NCBI GenBank assembly: GCA_021804185.1
Contig: JAJZKL010000002.1
Location: 1-13,824, forward strand
DNA from: Thermoplasmata archaeon
Lineage (GTDB): Archaea; Thermoplasmatota; Thermoplasmata; Thermoplasmatales; Thermoplasmataceae
Direction of reading: 5' to 3'
DNA length: 13,824 bases
A program made the position numbers and the translations under genes. Shown here piece after piece: positions 7,628 to 13,802 of the stretch (positions are counted from its first letter, which is position 1; each line of letters opens with the position of its first letter). The notes beneath the pieces were generated by a model. It was not told the DNA's origin. It did no database searches and worked only from the letters and a program-made list of their open reading frames with translations.

Positions 7628-8644
7628 ATGAAAGCCTTAATTACAGGGATATCCGGCCAAGACGGATTTTTTCTCTCAAAACTACTACTCTCAAAGGGGT
7701 ATGAAGTACATGGAGTTATAAGAAGGAATAGTTCAATGACTATTGGAAACCTTGAATATCTTGAAAAAGATCAGCTTGATCAGATTTATATCCATTATGG
7801 AGACCTGACAGATAGCAACTTTTTCACCAATCTTCTGCATGAATTGAAACCAGATGAAATGTACCATCTTGCTGCACAGAGTTTTGTTGGTTACAGTTTT
7901 CAGAACCCTGCCTCTACTTACGATGTCAATATTGGTGGAACATTAAATGTGGTGAACGCGGTAAAGGAATCCTCTCCGGACACTAGATTATATTTCGCTG
8001 CCACATCTGAACTATATGGTCAGCCTAAACAGACTCCTCAGAATGAGTCAACCCCTTTTGAACCTCGGAGTCCTTATGCAGTTTCAAAGCTTGCTGGGTA
8101 CTGGACCATAAAGACATACAGAGAAGCTTACAATTTGTACATGAGCAGCGGAATCCTGTTCAACCATGAATCTGAGATGAGGGGTCCAGAGTTTGTAACA
8201 CGCAAGATTTCTAAGGCTGTTGCACGTATTTCTTCTGGTTCAAGGGAACCAATCGAATTGGGCAACATGGGCGCACGCAAAGATTGGGGTTATGCTGAGG
8301 ATTACGTTTATGGAATGTGGCTTATGCTAAACCACAAGTATGCAGACGATTTTATCATGGGGACTGGAGAGCTGCATACCGTGAGGGAATTTGCAGAGGA
8401 AGCATTTCATGTATCTGGTATAGAAATCCACTGGAAAGGTTCAGGGATCAACGAGGTCGGCCTTTCCCAGGATGATGAAGTTCTTGTGAAAGTGAACAAA
8501 AAATTCTTCAGGCCTCTAGAGTCTGACAATTATCTCGCAGATTACTCAAAAGCTAAGCATGAACTTAATTGGGAACCCAAAACCAGATTCAAAGAACTTG
8601 TGAGGAAAATGGTCTTGTACGACATTAAGAACCAGAAAAAATAA
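7628..8644 (+). CDS. gmd: GDP-mannose 4,6-dehydratase
   Basis: It converts GDP-D-mannose to GDP-4-keto-6-deoxy-D-mannose, the entry point to GDP-fucose, GDP-rhamnose, perosamine and related 6-deoxy sugars. The hallmarks are all present: GISGQDG (7-13) for NADP binding, VIRRNSS (30-36), HLAAQSFVGYSF (80-91), the catalytic group S127/E128 in ATSELYG with Y150 and K154 in PYAVSKLAGYW, and FNHESEMRGPEFVTRKI (178-194). At 338 residues it is full length. It is transcribed alone from a leaderless promoter next to the IS, and converges with the hypothetical gene at 8688. No GDP-fucose synthase or perosamine synthase is adjacent, so the fate of the product is open. Confidence 0.95.
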   Translation: MKALITGISGQDGFFLSKLLLSKGYEVHGVIRRNSSMTIGNLEYLEKDQLDQIYIHYGDLTDSNFFTNLLHELKPDEMYHLAAQSFVGYSFQNPASTYDVNIGGTLNVVNAVKESSPDTRLYFAATSELYGQPKQTPQNESTPFEPRSPYAVSKLAGYWTIKTYREAYNLYMSSGILFNHESEMRGPEFVTRKISKAVARISSGSREPIELGNMGARKDWGYAEDYVYGMWLMLNHKYADDFIMGTGELHTVREFAEEAFHVSGIEIHWKGSGINEVGLSQDDEVLVKVNKKFFRPLESDNYLADYSKAKHELNWEPKTRFKELVRKMVLYDIKNQKK

Positions 8645-8687
8645 TTCCCGTTACGCAGTCAGGTTCTGTGACTTAATCACCGTGTCC

Positions 8688-9269
8688 TTATCTTTCAATT
8701 ACTTTCCTGTAAATTTTATCTACTTTTTCCTTAAGATCATTCATATCCCTCGCCAACTTTGGGATATTCTCTGCATAAATGGCGCTTATCCTCTCAAGCC
8801 CCTCAACCTTTTTCATCATGAAGTCCACTCTTTCCCTTAGCTCCCCGTTGGTCAACGGCGTCAATTCTTCCATGCTTATTTCTTTCTCCGAAGAATCTGA
8901 ATATATGCCAAAATTCCTTGACCCAAGAATCTCAGAAGAGAATATTTCAAAATCCTTTACTGAAATATATCGGGAAAATAAATAATCTGATAGTTTCATG
9001 CCCCGGGCCATGGCTTTCTGGCACTCATCTTGGTCCAGATACTTGGAGAGGCCATTGGAGAAAATTATCTTAATTCTTGCAACGCTACATATTGGGTAAT
9101 CAAAAGTCCTCAATTTTTCTGTAACTCTCGCCTCAAGTTCTGTAGCTATGCTTAGGGGAAGTTTTCTCTTGAGTCCGCCGATGGTTAGCTTTAAATCCTG
9201 AAGTTTTCTGTACCTGCTTGCCGCAGATATTTCGTCCCTCAGAACATTGTGATCCATCATTATTGGCAT
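8688..9269 (-). CDS. Hypothetical protein, 193 residues, with a predicted C-terminal coiled coil
   Basis: I do not recognise the family. The protein is charged and soluble-looking, without a signal peptide or membrane segment. Residues 12-55 look helical and basic (RYRKLQDLKL, LKRKLPLS). The C-terminal third, about 140-193, has heptad-like hydrophobic spacing (MKKVEGLERI, MNDLKEKVDKIYRKV) and probably forms a coiled coil. The coding frame is uninterrupted. Starts at codons 1, 4 and 5 (MPIMMDH) are all possible. A TATA-like TTTTATG on the minus strand (9311-9317) would give a short leader of about 19 nt. It converges on gmd across 43 bp and abuts the IS21 remnant, so it may be island cargo or the end of older flanking DNA. 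Confidence 0.6.
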   Translation of the reverse strand: MPIMMDHNVLRDEISAASRYRKLQDLKLTIGGLKRKLPLSIATELEARVTEKLRTFDYPICSVARIKIIFSNGLSKYLDQDECQKAMARGMKLSDYLFSRYISVKDFEIFSSEILGSRNFGIYSDSSEKEISMEELTPLTNGELRERVDFMMKKVEGLERISAIYAENIPKLARDMNDLKEKVDKIYRKVIER

Positions 9270-9320
9270 ATCACGAACTGCGAGAATAGTTTTTTTCTTT
9301 ACTTTTGGTACATAAAAGAG

Positions 9321-9425
9321 TGATGCAACTTTTCAGATAGCGAAGAATATTTTGTACAAAAGAGAGTGCAATTTTTGATTCACCTCAACTTTGTAAATGG
9401 CAAGTGAATTCTGTCCAATTATGGC
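9321..9425 (+). repeat. Three degenerate repeats at the IS21 left end
   Basis: TGATGCAACTTTT (9321-9333), GAGTGCAATTTTT (9364-9376) and CTGTCCAATTATG (9411-9423) share a TG-C-CAA-T-T core at 43- and 47-bp spacing. IS21 elements typically carry several copies of a terminal repeat, the presumed IstA binding sites, before istA. The similarity is modest, so this is a suggestion. Confidence 0.35.
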
Positions 9426-9482
9426 AATCGAAAAATAGCCAGTCTATCATGCTGAACCTAGGTGTAGTGGATTGCTTGAACA

Positions 9483-9487
9483 GGAGG
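9483..9487 (+). promoter_or_regulatory. Shine-Dalgarno sequence deciding the istA start
   Basis: GGAGG lies 8 nt before the ATG at 9496. It contrasts with the leaderless starts of the sugar genes nearby and supports this start for the decayed istA. Confidence 0.55.
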
Positions 9488-9495
9488 GTTGGTAT

Positions 9496-9826
9496 ATGAT
9501 AAGGAGCTTGAAGGATCAGTGACTTTCGATCAGCGAGATATCCAGAAGACTGGGAATAAGCAGGACAACGGTCCGGAGGTATCTCAAATCAGGAAGGGCC
9601 CCGCAATACCACAGGGATCCCGCAGACTCCATGACTGAGCCCTTTCTGCCTCAGTTGAGAGGATATGATCGACAGGCACAATCTCTCCGTCGTCAGGATA
9701 TATGAGGAGCTGAGGAAGAAAGAGCATTTTGAGGGCCTCCTCAAGGCCTTGAGAGATCAGAACACCGGGAACTTCCAGACAAGGGCAGAGAAACGTGATC
9801 TCTCTGAATACGAGGAGGTCATGTGA
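9496..9826 (+). pseudogene. istA: istA, IS21 transposase remnant (nonsense, frameshift, core deleted)
   Basis: The first codons read MIRSLKDQ, then a TGA at 9520-9522 where IstA proteins normally have Gly (a single-base GGA to TGA change). LSISEISRRLGISRTTVRRY, the N-terminal helix-turn-helix, follows. After PFLPQLRG a 1-nt shift near 9661 moves the frame to MIDRHNLSVVRIYEELRKK. The text then jumps to a C-terminal-like LLKALRDQNTGNFQTRAEKR and ends SEYEEVM at TGA 9824-9826. Only about 110 codons remain of the usual 400-500, and the whole DDE catalytic core is absent. The stop overlaps the istB ATG, as in active IS21 elements. Confidence 0.75.
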
Positions 9827-10164
9827 TGGACGCATATGAACGGGTTCATGAGAGCCTCATCGCCCTAAGGCTAGACACAATTGAGCACACCATTGACAAT
9901 TATCTGGAGAATGCAAGGGATAAGGGCGTAGTTGAGATCCCGGATCACCTCCTTTCCGAGGAGGTGAAGAGCAAGCGCCCCCATAGATACGAAAGGAAGC
10001 TGAAGTATGCAGGTTTTCCCTTCAGAAAAACCATGGGGGAGTTCGATTTCTCCTTTCAGAAATCCATTGACAGGTTAGTGATTGACGATCTCATGACCCT
10101 GAGGTTTGTGCACAACAGGGAGAACGTTGTGTTCCACCATGTATCAGATATTGCGAATTACTAG
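9826..10164 (+). pseudogene. istB: istB, 5' fragment of the IS21 helper ATPase
   Basis: IstB is an AAA+ ATPase that assists IstA in target selection. The fragment keeps the N-terminal domain: the helical LRLDTIEHTIDNYL, the basic HRYERKLKYAGFPFRKT, FDFSFQKSIDRL, and LRFVHNRENVVF. In intact IstB the next residues form the Walker A loop. Here the sequence turns into HHVSDIANY and a TAG at 10162-10164, so the ATP-binding half is missing. The ATG at 9826 overlaps the istA TGA by one base. A GTG one codon upstream is possible but less likely. Confidence 0.8.
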
Positions 10165-10494
10165 AATATCTCTTTTCTATACCTGTTGTAAATTTCTTAA
10201 TATCTCCATTTAAGAGAAAACCATTCCTCTACGGAATACCTTAAACCATGCTCGGCAACAAGTATGCAATATCTTCGATCATGGTCGTAAGCAAGTTCTC
10301 AGATAGACATTTGAAAATGCATGTGCTTGAATCCGACTGTGATCCATTCAAGACCTCTAGTGGCGAATGTGTTGAACAGATATTCGAGAAACGGGGAGAA
10401 ATCCATCCGCGCATAGTCCCCAAAGTCTTGCTATTCCCTGGAAGGAACGAACCCTTAGCAGAGGATATCCCTCCCTTAACAATACGTTTATCAC
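10165..10494. other. Spacer between the IS21 remnant and the IS66 element
   Basis: Apart from a doubtful small reading frame starting at 10248 (listed separately) I see no gene, RNA or repeat. No right-end copy of the IS21 repeats is present. The last 8 bp (10487-10494) are one copy of the IS66 target duplication. Confidence 0.5.
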
Positions 10495-10511
10495 GTAACA
10501 GGTCAGTTTGA
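10248..10511 (+). CDS. Doubtful 87-codon open frame interrupted by the IS66 insertion
   Basis: ATG at 10248 opens a frame beginning MLGNKYAISSIMVVSKFSDR. The first 60 codons look moderately protein-like, with no family I recognise. The frame runs into the IS66 left end at 10495, and its last codons are IS sequence. If the IS is removed in silico, the frame continues from 11995 for about 38 codons to a stop near 12108, but that part is rich in Cys, Ser, Leu and Phe and does not look like a real protein. It may be a relic gene or chance. No well-placed TATA box or Shine-Dalgarno sequence is seen. Confidence 0.2.
   Translation: MLGNKYAISSIMVVSKFSDRHLKMHVLESDCDPFKTSSGECVEQIFEKRGEIHPRIVPKVLLFPGRNEPLAEDIPPLTIRLSRNRSV
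10487..10494 (+). repeat. Left copy of the 8-bp target site duplication of the IS66 element
   Basis: TTTATCAC here is repeated exactly at 11987-11994 on the other side of the element. Eight bp is the duplication size known for IS66. Confidence 0.9.
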
Positions 10512-10518
10512 TGTGCAC
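10495..10518 (+). repeat. Left terminal inverted repeat of the IS66 element
   Basis: It begins GTAACAGGTCAG and ends TGTGCAC. It matches the complement of 11963-11986 at 20 of 24 positions. Its last base is also the last base of the transposase TAG stop on the minus strand. Confidence 0.9.
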
Positions 10519-11894
10519 TAACCCGGATGCGTCTCTTTCCTGATCATGGCAGGGATATCTTTGATGAAGCTCTTGTTTCTCAGCTTCGTTGTATATCTGA
10601 TGGATTCCATAATCTCATACGCCTCTGCCCCCCGATCCGATCTCGATCCGCCGGAAGCTTTCCTGTATATGACAGAAGGCCTTAGAGCTCTCTCCGCCCT
10701 GTTGTTGGTCGATTCCACTTCGGGATCCACGACGAACCTGAACAGCCAGTCCCTTCTCCGCCTGAGAAGATTATCCACGAACTTCCCTGATCTCCTGTGT
10801 GCGTAATCCCTGTCCAGGAGGAATACAAGTTTGTCGTGCAACTGATCCACGTCCTCATGGGTACCATGGCCGTGGAAGGACTTTGCTTCCTCGTGTATCC
10901 TCTGCAGTGATTCCTTGATAATCTTTCCCTCGTCACCGTAGAAGGATTCCAGTTCCTTTGCATCGCATATGATGTGCGACCAGCAGTACTGCTGGGGATT
11001 CTTCGTCTTCCCCGCGAGGGTTTCGAATGCACTGTGCCTGTCATGGACATCGGTGCCACTGTGTTTTCCCAGCAGATCGAGGGCAACCTCATGGTTATTG
11101 CTCCCTGATACGTGGAATATGGCCTCCCCTTTTGTGACAAAGACCCAGAGTGCATGGTTCTCCCCGCCATTCCTCCAGGTTGTTGTGTCCGTGTACCTGG
11201 AGGGGGCTTTCCTCATGGATTCCACAAGGCTGTCGTATTCCGGACCCAGGGCATGCGACAGCCGGTACAGGATATCCTGTATCTCGCCTTCAGAGATGCG
11301 GATGCCGAATATCTCCCTCATGGCGGAGGAGACAGATTCAACGCTCATCCTCGCCGCCTGCTTCAGGTATGCTGCAATGAGCATGGTGCGCAACGATAAT
11401 CTTGCTGAGGGGAGGGCATCGGGGATCTCAGGTTCCACAACCTTTCCGCAGGATCTGCAGTACATCCTCTCGATCCTGTACTGTACAACGCGCGGATATA
11501 TCTCAGGAATGTCCTCGATTATCCTTGTACGGATGCCTTTCTTCACCAGGGAAGAAGAGCATTCAGGGCAGGTGAACTGAACCGCATGGACCCTGATGCG
11601 CTCCGTGATCCCCGGAATCTTCCTGTAATGTCCCCTGTGGCCGGGCTGTCCTCCCGGTTTTCTTTTCGCCTGAGTGGTATCCGGTGCGGAAGATTCCTCC
11701 CTGATCGCGTAAGGATGGTTGTTCTTCACGCCCACGGTGGAAGGATGCCTCTTCCTGTACTCCTCCAGTTCCTCCCTGAGTTTTCTGTTCTCCTCCTGCA
11801 GACGATCGACAATCTTCTTGAGGTTCTCGTATGCCCTCTGGAATTTCTCGATCATCTCCTGGTCGCGCGGTGTTTCTGCAAGAAGCTGGATCAT
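10518..11894 (-). CDS. IS66-family transposase (TnpC type)
   Basis: This is a 458-residue DDE transposase. Residues about 12-50 form a charged leucine-rich coiled coil (VDRLQEENRKLREELEEY). A Gly/Pro-rich basic linker follows (KRKPGGQPGHRGH, 77-89), then a zinc-binding domain with C109/C112 and C146/C149. The catalytic core has D236 in YTDTTTW, D282 (or D285) in GTDVHDRHSAF and E401 in the family signature NNRAERALRP. The C-terminal part (YEIMESIRYTTKLRN) is also typical. The frame is intact, so the element may be active. The ATG at 11894 is supported by a TATA-like box 26-27 nt upstream. The stop lies at the left inverted repeat. Confidence 0.95.
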   Translation of the reverse strand: MIQLLAETPRDQEMIEKFQRAYENLKKIVDRLQEENRKLREELEEYRKRHPSTVGVKNNHPYAIREESSAPDTTQAKRKPGGQPGHRGHYRKIPGITERIRVHAVQFTCPECSSSLVKKGIRTRIIEDIPEIYPRVVQYRIERMYCRSCGKVVEPEIPDALPSARLSLRTMLIAAYLKQAARMSVESVSSAMREIFGIRISEGEIQDILYRLSHALGPEYDSLVESMRKAPSRYTDTTTWRNGGENHALWVFVTKGEAIFHVSGSNNHEVALDLLGKHSGTDVHDRHSAFETLAGKTKNPQQYCWSHIICDAKELESFYGDEGKIIKESLQRIHEEAKSFHGHGTHEDVDQLHDKLVFLLDRDYAHRRSGKFVDNLLRRRRDWLFRFVVDPEVESTNNRAERALRPSVIYRKASGGSRSDRGAEAYEIMESIRYTTKLRNKSFIKDIPAMIRKETHPG

Positions 11895-11917
11895 ATTGCT
11901 AATATAATGTACCGGGG

Positions 11918-11923
11918 ATATAT
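11918..11923 (-). promoter_or_regulatory. TATA-like box of the IS66 transposase
   Basis: ATATAT, within CCATATATCC on the minus strand, is centred about 26-27 nt before the transposase ATG (11894). It lies inside the element, so the IS carries its own leaderless promoter. Confidence 0.4.
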
Positions 11924-11962
11924 GGATCTTTTGCGTACCAGAACTGGTAAAATAGGATCAGC

Positions 11963-11986
11963 GTGCACAGAAGACTGACCTGATAC
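11963..11986 (-). repeat. Right terminal inverted repeat of the IS66 element
   Basis: Read on the minus strand it begins GTATCAGGTCAG and ends TGTGCAC. It matches the left end at 20 of 24 positions. Confidence 0.9.
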
Positions 11987-11994
11987 TTTATCAC
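11987..11994 (+). repeat. Right copy of the 8-bp target site duplication of the IS66 element
   Basis: TTTATCAC is identical to 10487-10494. Confidence 0.9.
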
Positions 11995-12139
11995 GGTCCT
12001 GTTTATGCCATAGAAGCTTTATTTTATGTCTGTCCCCTCTACTTCAAGCGTTCTCTAATATTTTTTGTTCTCCATGTTCTCGGCTGTTATTTAGGCTATC
12101 ACGTCCATGAGCCCATATTCACGAATACGAAAATTGCCA
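11995..12139. other. Spacer between the IS66 element and the aminotransferase gene
   Basis: No gene, RNA or hairpin terminator is recognised in this stretch, which follows the stop of the fdtA/fdtB-like operon. Before the IS66 insertion it was contiguous with 10165-10494. Confidence 0.4.
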
Positions 12140-13258
12140 TCAACTCGAATTACTGTGTTCTTTGGATATTTTGTTCACTATTTCAATAACGTAATCTGTT
12201 TCCTCTTCTGTCATATAAGGATGCATCGGGATGCTCAGGATGTTTCTAGTGATTTTTGTGGTAATAGGAAACTGGCGCTCACTTAATCCAAGTGGAGAAT
12301 AGGCTCCTTGGTTATACGGCGGAACAGGATAGTGGACAATGTTCTGAACACCATTTCTTTCGAGATCGCGTGAAAGTTCGTCTCTAAAATCGCACATTAT
12401 GGGGAAAATGTGCCAGTTTGGGGTTGCGTAATCTTTGACCTTAGGAAGATCAAGGTTTTCTCCGTCAAGTTCGCTGAGGTATTTCTGCGCAATGGATCTG
12501 CGCTTTGCATTCCACTCATCCAATACTTTTAATTTAAATCTCAGAAATGTAGCCTGCAGCTCATCAAGCCTTGAATTATACCCAATGATCTCGCTGATAT
12601 ATTTTTCTCTTGTGCCGTAATTCCTTAGCATTCTTATCTGCTCTGCAACTTCAGTGTCACGTGTAACTACTGCTCCTCCATCTCCAAATGCACCCAGGTT
12701 CTTGGTAGGGAAGAAGCTGAATGCCTCTATTTCAGCGATAGAGCCTGTTTTTCTCCCTTTGTACATTGCCCCATGGGCTTGGGCAGAGTCTACCACCACC
12801 CTGAGGCCGTGCTTCAGGGCCAGTTCGTTAATCACATCCATATCGGGCATCTGGTAATAGAGATGCACTGGCATGATCACTTTTGTTCTGTCTGAGACGT
12901 TTTCCTGTATCTTGTAAGGATCTATCTGGAAACCTTCCTCTTCAGGCTCAACTGGAACAGGTTTTAAGCCCAACCGCGATGCAGCTATCCAGGTGGCTAT
13001 ATATGTATTTGCAGGGACTATGACTTCATCACCCCTTTTTAGATCGAGTGAATTCAGGGAAAGGATAAGGGCGTCAAGACCGGATGCCACACCGACGCAA
13101 TGTGTAGTTCCGCAATATGCAGCAAACTCCCTCTCAAATTCGCGGACTTCATAACCAAGAATAAAATTTCCTCTTTTCATAGATTCGTTAAACAAGTCCA
13201 AGAATTCTTCCCTGAATTCCTCATAAAGACGGTCAAGTCGCTGGAATGCAACTTTCAT
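12140..13258 (-). CDS. DegT/DnrJ-family sugar aminotransferase of the FdtB/QdtB type
   Basis: This PLP enzyme would aminate C3 of a 3-keto-6-deoxyhexose nucleotide to give a 3-amino-3,6-dideoxy sugar such as Fuc3N or Qui3N. Numbered from MKVAF, it has GVASGLDALIL (56-66), PANTYIATW (82-90), PVHLYYQMPDMD (130-141), D157 and Q160 in VVDSAQAHGA, and the PLP lysine K186 in FFPTKNLGAFGDGGA. NYGTREKY and GYNSRLDELQA follow. These strings are closest to FdtB/QdtB/TylB aminotransferases. The start at 13258 is preferred over a Met three codons upstream (13267) because it gives the ATGA overlap with the preceding gene seen elsewhere in the window, and MKV begins the family's usual N-terminus. At 372 residues it is full length. 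Confidence 0.88.
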   Translation of the reverse strand: MKVAFQRLDRLYEEFREEFLDLFNESMKRGNFILGYEVREFEREFAAYCGTTHCVGVASGLDALILSLNSLDLKRGDEVIVPANTYIATWIAASRLGLKPVPVEPEEEGFQIDPYKIQENVSDRTKVIMPVHLYYQMPDMDVINELALKHGLRVVVDSAQAHGAMYKGRKTGSIAEIEAFSFFPTKNLGAFGDGGAVVTRDTEVAEQIRMLRNYGTREKYISEIIGYNSRLDELQATFLRFKLKVLDEWNAKRRSIAQKYLSELDGENLDLPKVKDYATPNWHIFPIMCDFRDELSRDLERNGVQNIVHYPVPPYNQGAYSPLGLSERQFPITTKITRNILSIPMHPYMTEEETDYVIEIVNKISKEHSNSS

Positions 13259-13677
13259 GATAGCCATGATCTCATCTTCTTGTACTCCTCAAAGTCCGTT
13301 ATATACTCTAATTGATCATAAAGTCCATCCGCAAGGATAAGGTAGAGTGAGTTGTCAAGCTTTGCCTCGATTGTGCACCAGGTCACCGGTCCAATGAGCA
13401 ATCCATTAGAATACTCATCCATTTCTAATGCTACGGATTTCTCTCCGTCATCCAGTGTCACCACAAGTTTCCCATGTAGTACAAATAAAATCTGCGACTG
13501 CACTCTGTGGGCGTGGTCACCCCTCTTATGCTCGGTTTTCAAACTATTTACATAATATACTCTCTCCGTTTTGAAATTTTTGGGAATACTATCAGTTAGG
13601 ACTGCCAAGTCCCCCCTTTGGTCTCTATGCCTTTCCACAGGAATAAATAAGCATCCTTGTGGTAAAATTCTTTCCAT
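13255..13677 (-). CDS. FdtA/QdtA-type sugar 3,4-ketoisomerase (WxcM-like cupin)
   Basis: This small cupin (140 residues) would move the keto group of a nucleotide-linked 4-keto-6-deoxyhexose from C4 to C3, making the substrate for the next gene's aminotransferase. The family landmarks are RGDLAVL (21-27), the TERVYYVN strand (37-44), the catalytic histidines H55 and H57 in KRGDHAH, FVLHGKLVVTLDDG (65-78) and LADGLYDQLEYITDFEEY near the end. It is the first gene of a two-gene operon, and its TGA overlaps the aminotransferase ATG. Known FdtA and QdtA use dTDP-4-keto-6-deoxyglucose. No dehydratase for that sugar is in the window, only gmd. FdtA (galacto) and QdtA (gluco) products cannot be told apart by eye. 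Confidence 0.88.
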   Translation of the reverse strand: MERILPQGCLFIPVERHRDQRGDLAVLTDSIPKNFKTERVYYVNSLKTEHKRGDHAHRVQSQILFVLHGKLVVTLDDGEKSVALEMDEYSNGLLIGPVTWCTIEAKLDNSLYLILADGLYDQLEYITDFEEYKKMRSWLS

Positions 13678-13700
13678 TTGATTCTAGGAATATTCCGTGA

Positions 13701-13709
13701 AATATTATA
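13701..13709 (-). promoter_or_regulatory. TATA box of the ketoisomerase-aminotransferase operon
   Basis: The minus strand reads TATAATATT, centred at 13705, 28 nt before the ATG (13677). The transcript should begin about 2 nt before the start codon, which makes it effectively leaderless. Confidence 0.6.
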
Positions 13710-13769
13710 CTTATGGGAATTGCCTAAATGGAAGGGTTTGCAGAGCCAATGGTAACTTTAGCCACTGTC

Positions 13770-13777
13770 TTTATAAA
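13770..13777 (+). promoter_or_regulatory. TATA box of a plus-strand gene at the right edge
   Basis: TTTATAAA is centred about 29 nt before an ATG at 13803 and 34 nt before one at 13808. It forms a divergent promoter pair with the box at 13701-13709. Confidence 0.5.
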
Positions 13778-13802
13778 GGAATAATGGGAACCTGCTTACA
13801 TA

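Larger units (their letters stand above)
9308..10164 (+). mobile_element. Left-end remnant of an IS21-family element
   Basis: The order istA then istB, their stop/start overlap, and degenerate repeats upstream of istA fit IS21. The right part is missing: istB stops being recognisable just before its ATP-binding loop and no inverted copy of the left end follows. istA is internally deleted as well. The left boundary is approximate, placed at the first of the degenerate repeats. The element cannot move by itself. Confidence 0.7.
10495..11986 (-). mobile_element. Apparently intact IS66-family insertion sequence, 1492 bp
   Basis: The element has 24-bp terminal inverted repeats (10495-10518 and 11963-11986, 20 of 24 matching, outer GTA) flanked by a perfect 8-bp direct repeat, TTTATCAC. 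It carries one gene, a full-length transposase, and lacks the small tnpA and tnpB genes of classical IS66. This is the layout of the single-gene (ISBst12-like) subgroup. The perfect duplication and undamaged gene indicate a recent insertion compared with the IS4 and IS21 remnants nearby. Confidence 0.93.

Noticed and set aside
10165..10247. Right end of the IS21 element
   Set aside because: TTGTAAAT occurs here as at 9391, but in the same orientation rather than inverted, and it is too short to count.
10969..11580. Plus-strand 203-codon frame opposite the IS66 transposase
   Set aside because: It is antisense to conserved catalytic regions, is rich in Ser, Cys and Phe, and has no promoter or family resemblance.
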